NCBI RefSeq assembly: GCF_002341865.1
Contig: NZ_DDOV01000020.1
Coordinates: 46,056-110,055 of the forward strand
Direction of reading: 5' to 3'
Length of the DNA stretch: 64,000 nt
Source: Clostridium sp. UBA2485
GTDB taxonomy: Bacteria > Bacillota > Clostridia > Clostridiales > Clostridiaceae
Every line of letters begins with the position of its first letter. Position 1 is the stretch's first letter. Under the pieces are notes generated by a model, which did not search any database, was not told the DNA's origin, and saw only the letters and a program-made list of their open reading frames with translations. Below are positions 47,101 to 55,349 of the stretch, piece after piece. A program made the position numbers and the translations under genes.

Positions 47101-48069
47101 ATGAAAAAATATTTTTTAAAAAGGATTATAACAATGGTTCCAGTGTTTATTGGATTGTCTATAATTATATTTGTTTTAATAAATACTGCGCCTGGAGATC
47201 CTTATATGAATATAGTGGAGGGACAAATTAGCATTTCAGCTTCAGATAAAGAAACCGCTCTAAATGCCATAGGATACTATGATCCTGTACATTTAAAGTA
47301 TATAAAGTGGATGGGAAAAATATTAAAAGGGGATATGGGTACTTCTATAAGGTATAATGAACCAGTTGTAGACATAATAAAAAGAAGAATATCAAACACA
47401 TTTTTATTGTCTATTGTCACATTAATCTTAACTACATTAATAGCTTTACCTTTGGGGATAGCATCTGCAATAAAACCATATTCATTTAAAGACAAAGTCC
47501 TTACTATACTTGCTCTTATAGGTATATCAATACCAGGATTTTTTATAGCTCTTCTAATAATAAAGATTTTTGCTATTAATTTAGGATGGTTTCCAATATC
47601 AGGGCTATCAACTGTTGGGGAAAAGTTAACGGGATTTAACAAATTTATTGATGTGGTAAGGCATATGATTTTACCGGTTATATCAATGACTGTATTAGAG
47701 GTTGCATCCCTTATGAGATATACTAGATCATCTATGCTGGATGTTTTTAATCAAAATTATATTAGAACAGCCAGGGCAAAAGGACTTAATGAAAAAATTA
47801 TTATATATAAACATGCATTTAGAAATGCGCTAATACCAATAGTTACTTTATTAAGTATGTCTCTTGGTTATATAGTAGCTGGAACAATATTAATTGAAAC
47901 TATATTTGTTTGGCCAGGGATGGGAACTTTATTTTATCAAGCCATAGCTAATAGAGATTATCCCTTAGTAATGGGATGTGCGATGATACTATCATCTTGT
48001 ATATTGTTAGCAAATTTAATTTCAGATATTGTTTATTGCATTGTAGATCCAAGAATAAGATTTAAATAA
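47101..48069 (+). CDS. oppB: Oligopeptide ABC transporter permease, OppB/DppB type
   Basis: 322 residues, six membrane segments, begins YFLKRIITMVPVFIGLSIII, the usual OppB N-terminus; NTAPGDPYMN follows; the EAA-type loop is NYIRTARAKGLNEKIIIYKH. Second gene of the operon, about 100 bp after oppA with no strong terminator between. Confidence 0.94.
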   Translation: MKKYFLKRIITMVPVFIGLSIIIFVLINTAPGDPYMNIVEGQISISASDKETALNAIGYYDPVHLKYIKWMGKILKGDMGTSIRYNEPVVDIIKRRISNTFLLSIVTLILTTLIALPLGIASAIKPYSFKDKVLTILALIGISIPGFFIALLIIKIFAINLGWFPISGLSTVGEKLTGFNKFIDVVRHMILPVISMTVLEVASLMRYTRSSMLDVFNQNYIRTARAKGLNEKIIIYKHAFRNALIPIVTLLSMSLGYIVAGTILIETIFVWPGMGTLFYQAIANRDYPLVMGCAMILSSCILLANLISDIVYCIVDPRIRFK

Positions 48070-48105
48070 ATATTAAATAAGGTTAATTTAAAAATGGTGA
48101 ATTTT

Positions 48106-48951
48106 ATGAACATAAATAATAAAAAAGCTAAATTAATATTAAAGAATAAGAGTGTAGTATTTGGAGTAATTTTCTTAGGGTTTATTACGGTAATTTCTAT
48201 ATTTGGTCCATTGGTAATGACAAAGGATAGAGATCAAATAAATACATCTATAGCAAATAAGCCTCCAAGTTTAGAACATGTTCTTGGAACAGATGATTTA
48301 GGAAGAGATATTTTAGTAAGATTAGTTTACGGTGGAAGGGTTTCTTTAGCAGTTGGAATAGGAGCCACTTTTATATCTTTAACAATAGGAGTTTTTTTAG
48401 GAGCCATTGCTGGGTATTTTGGTGGTAAGATAGATCTTTTAATAATGATCCTTGTAGATGTTTTTATGTGCCTTCCTTTTTTTATAATAGCTATAATATT
48501 AGCATCTTTAATAGGTCCTAGTATGTGGAATTCAGTTATAATAATAGGTTTTTTAGGATGGACAACTATTGCTAAAATAGTTAGAGGACAAGTCCTTGCA
48601 ATAAAAGAGCAGCAGTTTATAGAAGCTGCAAGATGTCTTGGTATGGATTCTATGGAAATAATATTTAAACATATAATTCCTAATATTATATCTTCTATAA
48701 TTGTGTATGCTACTTTAGGGATTGCTGGAGCTATATTGGCAGAAGCAGGATTAAGTTATTTGGGAATGGGAGTAAAACAGCCTGTTCCTAGTTGGGGAAA
48801 CATGCTTTCTATTGCTAGAAATATGAAGTCTCTTATGAGATATTGGTGGCAATGGGCACCGCCAGGAATAATGGTGTTTTTAACTATACTTTCTATTAAT
48901 TTCATAGGAGATGGATTAAGGAATATTATAAGCCCAAGGACAAAGGAGTAG
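48106..48951 (+). CDS. oppC: Oligopeptide ABC transporter permease, OppC/DppC type
   Basis: About 281 residues. HVLGTDDLGRDILVRLVYGG and the EAA loop FIEAARCLGMDSMEIIFKHI are diagnostic. Six membrane segments. Start assigned to the second ATG because the first overlaps the only ribosome-site-like sequence (GGTG). Pairs with OppB. Confidence 0.93.
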   Translation: MNINNKKAKLILKNKSVVFGVIFLGFITVISIFGPLVMTKDRDQINTSIANKPPSLEHVLGTDDLGRDILVRLVYGGRVSLAVGIGATFISLTIGVFLGAIAGYFGGKIDLLIMILVDVFMCLPFFIIAIILASLIGPSMWNSVIIIGFLGWTTIAKIVRGQVLAIKEQQFIEAARCLGMDSMEIIFKHIIPNIISSIIVYATLGIAGAILAEAGLSYLGMGVKQPVPSWGNMLSIARNMKSLMRYWWQWAPPGIMVFLTILSINFIGDGLRNIISPRTKE

Positions 48952-48960
48952 AAAATTATT

Positions 48961-49956
48961 ATGGAAGATAATATATTAGAGGTAATAGATTTAACTACTA
49001 GTTTTAAAAGTGACGAAGGAAAAATTAAAGCAGTAGACGGAGTTAGTTTTAATTTAAAAAGAGGAAAAGTATTAGGTATTGTTGGTGAGTCAGGCTGTGG
49101 GAAAAGTATAACAGCTATGTCTATTATGAGGCTTGTTGAAAAGCAAAATGGATTAATAGAAAAGGGAAAAGTTTTATTTGAAGGAAAAGATTTGTTAGAA
49201 TTGAAAGATTCAGACATGAATAGCATTAAGGGAAATGAAATCTCAATGATATTTCAAGAACCTATGATATCTTTAAATCCAGTACTTAAAATAGGGGATC
49301 AAATTGGTGAGATATTAAAAGTACATAGAAATGTAAAAGGTAATGAGAATAAAAAAAGAGTTATAGAGATGTTGAAACTTGTTGGAATTAAAAGAGCAGA
49401 TGAGATTATAAATGAATACCCTCATAAGCTTAGTGGAGGCATGTGCCAAAGGGTTATGATAGCTATGGCATTATGTTGTACTCCAAAGCTTTTAATAGCA
49501 GATGAGCCTACAACAGCATTGGATGTAACAGTGCAAGCTCAAGTATTAGACTTAATTAATGATCTTAAGGATAAGTTAAATATGTCAGTAATTTTTATAA
49601 CTCATGATTTAGGAGTCATATGTGAAATTGCAGATGATGTGATGGTAATGTATGCAGGAAATATAGTGGAAAAGGCATCAGTAGAGGAAATATTTGATAA
49701 TCCTGTTCATCCATATACAATAGGCTTAATCAATTCAAGACCAGAGAATTTTAAAAAGGGAGAACCACTTAAATGTATTAGGGGTAAAGTACCAAAACTT
49801 TCAGATATATTAGAGGGATGCCCATTTGCTGATAGATGTGATTACGTTATGAACAAATGTATAAAATACAAACCTGACTTAAAAATCATAAAGGATGGCC
49901 ATGAAGTTAGATGCTTTAGATATGATTTGAAAGAGGAAGGTAAACTTAATGAATAA
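48961..49956 (+). CDS. oppD: Oligopeptide ABC transporter ATPase, OppD type
   Basis: 331 residues. Walker [10 protein letters not shown], signature [15 protein letters not shown], Walker [13 protein letters not shown], then the C-terminal oligopeptide-transporter domain with a Cys cluster (GCPFADRC ... KC ... RCF) seen in the family. Energises transport with OppF. Starts 9 bp after oppC and overlaps oppF by 8 bp. Confidence 0.95.
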   Translation: MEDNILEVIDLTTSFKSDEGKIKAVDGVSFNLKRGKVLGIVGESGCGKSITAMSIMRLVEKQNGLIEKGKVLFEGKDLLELKDSDMNSIKGNEISMIFQEPMISLNPVLKIGDQIGEILKVHRNVKGNENKKRVIEMLKLVGIKRADEIINEYPHKLSGGMCQRVMIAMALCCTPKLLIADEPTTALDVTVQAQVLDLINDLKDKLNMSVIFITHDLGVICEIADDVMVMYAGNIVEKASVEEIFDNPVHPYTIGLINSRPENFKKGEPLKCIRGKVPKLSDILEGCPFADRCDYVMNKCIKYKPDLKIIKDGHEVRCFRYDLKEEGKLNE

Positions 49957-50953
49957 AATAGAATCTAATAAAGAAAAACTATTAGAAGTTAAAAAGTTAA
50001 AATGCTATTTTAACTATGGTAGAAATCTATTTAATAGAGAGAATAAAATAATTAAAGCAGTGGATGGAATATCATTTCATATTAATAAAGGTGAAGTATA
50101 TGGACTTGTAGGAGAGTCAGGATGTGGTAAATCTACAACTGGTAGAGCAATACTAAACTTAATACCTAAAACAGGAGGAGCTTTAAAGTTTAATAGTGAG
50201 CTTATTTATGATGTGGAAAATAAATATAGCATAAGTAAGAAGGATATGCAAAGCTTAAGAAAAGACATGCAAATGATATTTCAAGATCCTTATTCATCCC
50301 TAGACCCCACCATGACTATAGAAAATATAATTAAACAAGGTATAGTAAAACATGGAATTGTAGATAAAAGAAGATCAAGAGATGAAATTAAAAGGATATT
50401 GGATTTATGTGGGCTAAGAGAAGAAAGTATTAATAAGTATTCACATGAGTTTAGTGGAGGAGAAAGGCAAAGGATAGTTATAGCAAGAGCATTATCTCTT
50501 AAGCCAAAGTTTTTAGTCTGTGATGAGCCTACGGCTGCATTAGATGTTTCGATACAAGCACAAATTCTTATGCTTATGGATGAGTTAAGAAAAGAAATGG
50601 ATTTAACTTATTTATTCATATCTCACAATTTAAGTTTAGTTAGGTATTTTTGTGACAGAATAGGGGTTATGTATCTTGGAAATATTGTAGAAGAGGCACA
50701 AGGAGAAGAATTATTTTTAAAGGCTAAACATCCTTATACTAAATGTTTAATTTCATCAATACCGAAAAGTCATCCAAAGGAAAAAAAGACTAGGATAATA
50801 ATGAAGGATGAAATACCAAATGGATATAATGAAATAAGAGGATGTAAATTTAACACAAGATGTCCATATGCAACTGAAATTTGTGAAAATCAGGTACCAA
50901 TATTGAAGGAAGTTTCAAAGAATCACTTTGTTGCATGCCACAATATTAATTAG
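49949..50953 (+). CDS. oppF: Oligopeptide ABC transporter ATPase, OppF type
   Basis: 334 residues. Walker [24 protein letters not shown], signature FSGGERQRIVIARAL, Walker B FLVCDEPTAALDVS, H-loop ISHNLSLV, C-terminal GCKFNTRCPYATEIC. Completes the heterodimeric ATPase. Last gene of the operon; the terminator hairpin inside CRISPR leader 5 lies 125 bp downstream. Confidence 0.95.
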   Translation: MNKIESNKEKLLEVKKLKCYFNYGRNLFNRENKIIKAVDGISFHINKGEVYGLVGESGCGKSTTGRAILNLIPKTGGALKFNSELIYDVENKYSISKKDMQSLRKDMQMIFQDPYSSLDPTMTIENIIKQGIVKHGIVDKRRSRDEIKRILDLCGLREESINKYSHEFSGGERQRIVIARALSLKPKFLVCDEPTAALDVSIQAQILMLMDELRKEMDLTYLFISHNLSLVRYFCDRIGVMYLGNIVEEAQGEELFLKAKHPYTKCLISSIPKSHPKEKKTRIIMKDEIPNGYNEIRGCKFNTRCPYATEICENQVPILKEVSKNHFVACHNIN

Positions 50954-51056
50954 AAGTTGCAGTGATCTTAAATTTTAATCTAATATAATTTCAAAATTTC
51001 TTACTTTTTATTTATTCTAACAGTAAATATATAATTATTAATAAATCTATATAAAT

Positions 51057-51233
51057 TTTTCCCAACCTCATATAAAATAAAACTCCTCACAATCCATTGA
51101 CAATTCAAGGTTTGTTAGGAGTTTTTTCTGGATTTATTAGAAATACAAAATAGTTGGTAAAATTTTTCCTAAATCCTTTATTTTCAACAGTTTAAAGGGT
51201 ATAATGAAAATATGAAATGGCTTAATTGCAGTG
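51057..51233 (+). promoter_or_regulatory. CRISPR leader, locus 5
   Basis: TTTTCCCAACC at 51057-51067 and AGTTGGTAAAA at 51152-51162; inner hairpin AACTCCTCACAA / TTTGTTAGGAGTT; TATAAT at 51200-51205. Confidence 0.9.
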
Positions 51234-51244
51234 GTTGAACCTTA

Positions 51245-51400
51245 TACAATTGAAAATTGAGAATGGATAATTGACAATTAAGGTTAAAATTAGTTTTAAT
51301 CAAACTAATTTTTTAAAAAACAAATGAATTTTAAATTTCTCTTATAAGAGAGAAATATCAATAATTGTCCATTGTCAATAGTCAATTCTCAATTGATGAA
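51245..51400. repeat. MITE-like element, family 1, copy d (in first repeat of array 5)
   Basis: Left end ACAATTGAAAATTGAGAATG, right end CAATTCTCAATTGATGAA; contains the same palindrome and AGAGAAAT hairpin as copy b. Junctions on both sides equal those of locus 2. Confidence 0.85.
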
Positions 51401-52154
51401 GTTGAACCTTAACATTAGATGTATTTAAATTTGTTAAGTTGTTGCATTATTTTTAAATCCCCTGTTTGTTGAACCTTAACATTAGATGTATTTAAATCGA
51501 AAGGGTAGATGGTAAGGGATATTTAGAGATTGAGTTGAACCTTAACATTAGATGTATTTAAATTCTATATAATTTTTACAATAAATATATAATAGTAATG
51601 TTGGACCTTAACATATGATGTATTTAAATTTATATCCGCTAAGTTCCAAAACTTTATTTACAAGTTGAACTTTAACATAAGATGTATTTAAATATAATAG
51701 ATTTTGATTCTTTATCAAAAACTTCAATTGTTGAACCTTAAGATTAGATGTATTTAAATTGCAAAGGTTTTTCTAAATCCCACATAACTTGACGGTTTAA
51801 CTTTAACATAAGATGTATTTAAATCCGTATAAAAGACCATCTTCTCCAAAAAAATGAAAGTTGAACCTTAACATATGATGTATTTAAACGAACAAATAAA
51901 AGATGTTAATAGACAAATAGAAAAATTGACCTTAGCATATGATGTATTTAAATATGGCATTTTTAACAAATTCACTTCTTTCATTTCTCGTTGAACCTTA
52001 ACATTTGATGTATTTAAATATTTTCTCTTGTCTTCTGATATCATCTATGGCACTGTTGAACATTAACATAGGATGTATTTAATACTTTTTAGCAAAATTT
52101 TTACTTGGGTTTAATGATTTTATCAATTTAAATATGAACTAGTTGCTTTTAAAA

Positions 52155-52234
52155 CAAATTGATTTAAAATTTCTCTTATAAGAGAGAAATATCAATAATT
52201 GTCCATTATCAATAGTCAATTCTCAATTGATGAA
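52155..52234. repeat. MITE-like element, family 1, right half (copy e) in array 5
   Basis: From ACAAATTGATTTAAAATTTC to CAATTCTCAATTGATGAA, joined to the repeat at 52235. The 70 bp before it are not recognised. Confidence 0.8.
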
Positions 52235-52537
52235 GTTGAACCTTAACATAGGATGTATTTAAATTTTGGAGGAGCAGTGGAAAATGAAGTGGACTGATTA
52301 TTGAACCTTAACATAGGATGTATTTAAATGGCATAGTATTAATTCTTATTATGCTTTCTATATTCATTGAGCCTTAACATGAGATGTATTTAATTAGCAA
52401 TCATATTTTAATAGCCATTTATAGGGCAAATAATATATAATGGCAAAAATTATGAGTTAAAGATCGTTTATATAATGCGCACACAAATAGGAATTTAAGC
52501 CTGAGTATTATAAGTAGTAATTTGAAGGGAGATTATT

Positions 52538-52651
52538 ATGAGAGAATTATCAAAACTACACAATATCGGAAAAGAAGTTGAAAGCCAGTTGAATAAAGTA
52601 GGTATATTTACTTGTGATGAATTAAAAGATATTGGTGTAGAACAAGCATAG
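52538..52651 (+). CDS. Short TfoX C-terminal-domain-like ORF, truncated
   Basis: 37 residues, MRELSKLHNIGKEVESQLNK then VGIFTCDELKDIGVEQA. This is the helix-hairpin-helix start of a TfoX C-terminal domain, but the usual 80-residue domain is cut short by a stop. AAGGGAG 8 bp before the ATG. It may be a truncated relic or a real micro-ORF translated before the membrane protein 35 bp downstream. Confidence 0.6.
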   Translation: MRELSKLHNIGKEVESQLNKVGIFTCDELKDIGVEQA

Positions 52652-52686
52652 CTGAAAATACATGAGTTTGGGTTGGGGGTTGAAGT

Positions 52687-53184
52687 ATGAATTTATGGAT
52701 ATTATTAATAGAAACTGTAATTATAACAATGATTTTTAATTTGGTTATATTCATTCCTTTATGTAAAAATCCAGTCTGGTGGATTCATGATTATCCAAAA
52801 GATATTCAAGAAGAATATTTTAAAACCCATGAAAGAATACCAGCAGAACCATTAAGCAAAACAGCTATAATTAAGAAGGGAATATTTCTTTTCTTTGGCA
52901 TTATAGTACTTGTTGGACTAATGAGTTTAGCTCAGGCAAAAACTTTTTTAGAAGGTTTTTTAGGAAGCTTTTTTATTTGGTTTATAATTAATGTTTGGGA
53001 TTGTTTCTTTATGGATTGGATTTTATTTGCTAATATTAAGGTAATAAGATTACCTGGCACTGAACATATGGATAAAGAATATCATGAAAAAAAGTATCAT
53101 TTTGTTCATGGATTAGTAGGAATATTAATAGGAATATTCCCATGCTTATTTGTAGGAGTAAACATTTTATTGATTAACTCATAA
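52687..53184 (+). CDS. Conserved-looking membrane protein, unknown function
   Basis: 165 residues with four hydrophobic segments (about residues 3-26, 62-82, 88-110 and 142-162). Notable motifs are NPVWWIHDYPKDIQEEYF in the first loop and DCFFMDWILF in the third segment. I recognise no named family. GGGGGTTG lies just before the ATG. Probably co-transcribed with the short TfoX-like ORF. Confidence 0.65.
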   Translation: MNLWILLIETVIITMIFNLVIFIPLCKNPVWWIHDYPKDIQEEYFKTHERIPAEPLSKTAIIKKGIFLFFGIIVLVGLMSLAQAKTFLEGFLGSFFIWFIINVWDCFFMDWILFANIKVIRLPGTEHMDKEYHEKKYHFVHGLVGILIGIFPCLFVGVNILLINS

Positions 53185-53272
53185 ATTCCAATTTGTAGAG
53201 TTGAGGTAACATAATGATTATCTAAATATATTATTGATCTATTACTTTTTTATATTAATAAATTAAACGAAA

Positions 53273-53450
53273 TTTTACCAACCTCAAAGTAAAGAAAACT
53301 CCTCATAATCCATTGAAATATCAAGGGTTATGAGGAGTTTTTTATTAATTTTTTAAAAAACACAAAATGATTGGTAAAGTTTTAAGAAAAGCCTTTAAAT
53401 TCAATGGCTTTAATGATATGATGAGAATAAGAAATGGCTTAAATTCAGTG
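53273..53450 (+). promoter_or_regulatory. CRISPR leader, locus 6
   Basis: TTTTACCAACC (53273-53283) and GATTGGTAAAG (53369-53379); inner hairpin AAAACTCCTCATAA / TTATGAGGAGTTTT; -10 box TATGAT at 53417-53422, one base off TATAAT. Confidence 0.9.
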
Positions 53451-53741
53451 GTTGAACCTTAACATAAGATGTATTTAAATAATTTAATTCGCATTGTTTT
53501 ATCTAAGTCTTCTCGTTGAACCTTAACATAAGATGTATTTAAATTTCAAGGAAAGTATTACGAAGATGGTAAGACTTTAGTTGAACCTTAACATAAGATG
53601 TATTTAAATTAGTAAACTTGACCATCACCATCAAGAGAGATATTAGTTGAACCTTAACATAAGATGTATTTAAATAAGTTTACAGAAATGAATTGGAGAA
53701 TAAATATTGGAGTTGAACCTTAACATAAGATGTATTTAAAT
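53451..53741 (+). CRISPR. CRISPR array 6 (five identical repeats)
   Basis: Repeats at 53451, 53515, 53580, 53646 and 53712, all the AAG variant with no change even in the last. Spacers 34, 35, 36 and 36 bp. It is the array nearest the 5' side of the cas genes. Uniform repeats suggest recent growth. Confidence 0.97.
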
Positions 53742-53748
53742 TTTATAA

Positions 53749-53794
53749 TAAGCCTCTTAAAGCTTTTAGCTTCAAAAGATTAAGAGTTTTTTTA
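53749..53794 (+). terminator. Terminator of array 6
   Basis: CCTCTTAA and TTAAGAG pair around an AGCTTTTAGCTTC-type inner part, with TTTTTTTATATTT behind. The stretch 53795-54070 is AT-rich without a gene; TTGATA (54038) and GATAAT (54059) are a weak promoter candidate for the pseudo-crRNA. Confidence 0.75.
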
Positions 53795-54074
53795 TATTTA
53801 TAACAAAAACGAAAAATAGAATGATGTGAAATATGTGAATCGTAATATTTACTTTCCAAGAGATATAATAATATGTAAGGAGAAAGATATTATATAATAA
53901 AACTTAATTTAAATAATTTTATTATTGGAAGAATTGTAGAATAAATACAATATTTTAAAATAAAGTAATAGTATGAAAAAATATTGATAACTTACAGAAA
54001 AATAAGATGAATATACTAACAGAAATGTTTTAATAGATTGATAAATAATCAATAATATGATAATCTTATAGTAA

Positions 54075-54140
54075 TTAACATAAGATGTATTTAAATATCC
54101 TTGTATTTTTTATTAAAATTGAACCATAACATAAGATGTA
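54075..54140 (+). CRISPR. Pseudo-CRISPR mini-array: candidate CreA/CreR-like regulatory crRNA
   Basis: Pseudo-repeat 1 keeps the last 22 bases of the repeat exactly (TTAACATAAG...TTTAAAT, 54075-54096), including the 8-base crRNA handle ATTTAAAT. A 21-base pseudo-spacer follows (54097-54117), then pseudo-repeat 2 (54118-54140), which is ATTGAACCATAACATAAG plus ATGTA and lacks the usual end. The pseudo-spacer begins ATCCTTGTATTTTTTA; it matches 54268-54283 except at position 6. No leader precedes it. It looks like a one-unit guide kept for regulation, not immunity. Alternative: a worn array end. Confidence 0.72.
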
Positions 54141-54182
54141 AAATCATTTTAGAGATTTAGATTCTTTAAAATGATTTTTTCT
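54140..54182 (+). terminator. Terminator of the pseudo-crRNA unit
   Basis: AAAATCATTTTA (54140-54151) and TAAAATGATTTT (54167-54178) pair perfectly over 12 bp, extendable by three pairs, with TTTTTTC behind. It begins at the last base of pseudo-repeat 2, so the RNA would be short. Confidence 0.9.
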
Positions 54183-54226
54183 TTATATAGTAGCAAGTAT
54201 TTAATATTATTAATTGGTAAAAAAAG

Positions 54227-54255
54227 TTGACATGATTTACAGAATATGCTAATAT
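54227..54255 (+). promoter_or_regulatory. Strong promoter ahead of the small ORF and cas6
   Basis: TTGACA at 54227-54232, exactly 17 bp, then TAATAT at 54250-54255 preceded by TGC (extended -10). This is among the best sigma-A promoters in the window. Predicted start about 54262. Confidence 0.88.
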
Positions 54256-54264
54256 ATTTATAAA

Positions 54265-54283
54265 TCAATCCTAGTATTTTTTA
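54265..54283 (+). promoter_or_regulatory. Candidate Cascade target site with TCA PAM
   Basis: TCA at 54265-54267 then ATCCTAGTATTTTTTA at 54268-54283, matching the first 16 bases of the pseudo-spacer with a single difference at position 6, the base that is flipped out and not read in type I R-loops. The match ends there, which should give partial pairing. The site lies at about +6 to +21 of the strong promoter. Confidence 0.7.
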
Positions 54284-54307
54284 AACTAGATGAAAGGAGG
54301 AATAAGT

Positions 54308-54490
54308 TTGGAAGAATCAATTCTTAATCTAATAAATAATTATAAAATAATCTTAATTGTATTTTTATTATTAATTTCGGCATTTTTTATGAAAAAAAAG
54401 AATATAACACTAGAATTTAAAAAAATATTAAATGAAAACAAATGGTTCTCTATTTATTTAAAAATATCTAATGAAAAAAAAGACATATAA
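54308..54490 (+). CDS. Small single-pass membrane protein; candidate CreT-like toxin or cas-linked peptide
   Basis: 60 residues from a TTG that lies 6 bp after AAAGGAGGA; the ATG at 54290 overlaps that site. An amphipathic start, one membrane helix (YKIILIVFLLLISAFFM, about residues 12-28), then a basic tail (KKKN, LEFKKILNENKW). The layout is that of small hydrophobic toxins, but also of any short membrane peptide. It is the first gene after the promoter that the pseudo-crRNA could repress. I know no family. Confidence 0.6.
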   Translation: MEESILNLINNYKIILIVFLLLISAFFMKKKNITLEFKKILNENKWFSIYLKISNEKKDI

Positions 54491-54507
54491 AAGCTAGCAA
54501 CCTTTTA

Positions 54508-54565
54508 TATGTCCACTCAACAACTGATATAAGATGGACATACAGTATCAATGTCCATCTTATAT
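54508..54565 (+). promoter_or_regulatory. Attenuator-like alternative hairpins before cas6
   Basis: Main stem: 54527-54541 with 54551-54565 (15 bp, core ATAAGATGGACAT / ATGTCCATCTTAT, 9-base loop). An earlier TATGTCCA at 54508-54515 can instead pair with TGGACATA at 54535-54542, which would break the main stem. No T-run follows, so it is not a standard terminator. It sits between the small ORF and cas6. Confidence 0.6.
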
Positions 54566-54644
54566 GAATTATTATAACATAATAATATGTATCATACAAT
54601 TATCAATAATTAATATTAAAATATATAAAAATGGAGGTGAATTA

Positions 54645-55337
54645 ATGAAAGTTTATGAATTAACATTAAAGATATTCATTATTAAAGACTTATCATTAGA
54701 TTATACTTATACTGAATTATCAGAATTGATTGATAAATCTTTATGTAAAGATGCTGGGTTGCTAGCTTTACACAATGAAAATAAATATAAATATTATACT
54801 TTTTCATTACCATATAAACTTGAAGAAGACAAAATATATAAAGCTGGAAACATATATTCAGTAAAAATAAGAACTATTGATGAAAAGATTTTAAGAAATT
54901 TTGAAACCCAATTAGTTAATATGTATACATCAGTTATTAAGGCATTAACTATAGATGTTAAGGTAATTCCTAAAAAACATATTTCAACTCTCTACTCTAT
55001 AACACCAGTAGTTATAAAGACAGATAATGGATATTGGAAAGGAAATTTGTCATTAGATCAATATGAAAAAAGAATAAAAACAAATATTATAAAGAAGTGG
55101 AATCAATTTTTTGATGAAAAAGTTAGTGAAGATTTCCCACTATATAATTTTATAAAATTTGACAATAAAAAACCTATTGGGATAAAGTATAAAAATATTA
55201 CTTTATTAGGGGATAAGGTAACCTTAAATATATCTGATGATGAATTATCACAGAACATGGCTTATTTAGCATTAGGTGCTGGCATCGGAGAAATGTGTCC
55301 AAGAGGTATGGGTTTCTTAAATTACAAATGGATGTAA
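54645..55337 (+). CDS. cas6: CRISPR-associated endoribonuclease Cas6 (type I-B)
   Basis: 230 residues. Cuts the repeat in the pre-crRNA to leave the 8-base handle. Two ferredoxin-like folds; the probable general-base histidine is His43 (LLALHNENKYKYYTFS), and the C-terminal glycine-rich loop reads GAGIGEMCPRGMGFL. The ATG 6 bp after GGAGGTG is the start; the ATG at 54534 lies inside the hairpin above. First gene of the effector group; cas8b follows after 12 bp. Confidence 0.93.
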   Translation: MKVYELTLKIFIIKDLSLDYTYTELSELIDKSLCKDAGLLALHNENKYKYYTFSLPYKLEEDKIYKAGNIYSVKIRTIDEKILRNFETQLVNMYTSVIKALTIDVKVIPKKHISTLYSITPVVIKTDNGYWKGNLSLDQYEKRIKTNIIKKWNQFFDEKVSEDFPLYNFIKFDNKKPIGIKYKNITLLGDKVTLNISDDELSQNMAYLALGAGIGEMCPRGMGFLNYKWM

Positions 55338-55349
55338 GGAGGTGAGTAA

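Larger units (their letters stand above)
51234..52395 (+). CRISPR. CRISPR array 5 (14 repeats, two MITE interruptions)
   Basis: The leader-proximal repeat is cut after GTTGAACCTTA (51234-51244) and a MITE follows. Repeats at 51401, 51468, 51534, 51600, 51664, 51730, 51795, 51860, 51925, 51990 and 52055, then a break at 52085-52234 with a half MITE, then 52235, 52300 and 52366. Spacers 34-37 bp. Repeats are strongly polymorphic (TAG, TAT, AAG, AGG, TTG, GAG in the middle and several single changes), the mark of an old array that no longer grows. Confidence 0.93.

Noticed and set aside
51245..51400. An oversized spacer in array 5
   Set aside because: The sequence is a copy of a MITE found outside arrays (281-485), so it is an insertion, not a spacer.
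54118..54182. Pseudo-repeat 2 plus hairpin as part of a normal array with a further spacer
   Set aside because: The sequence after the pseudo-repeat is a perfect terminator stem, and no further repeat follows.
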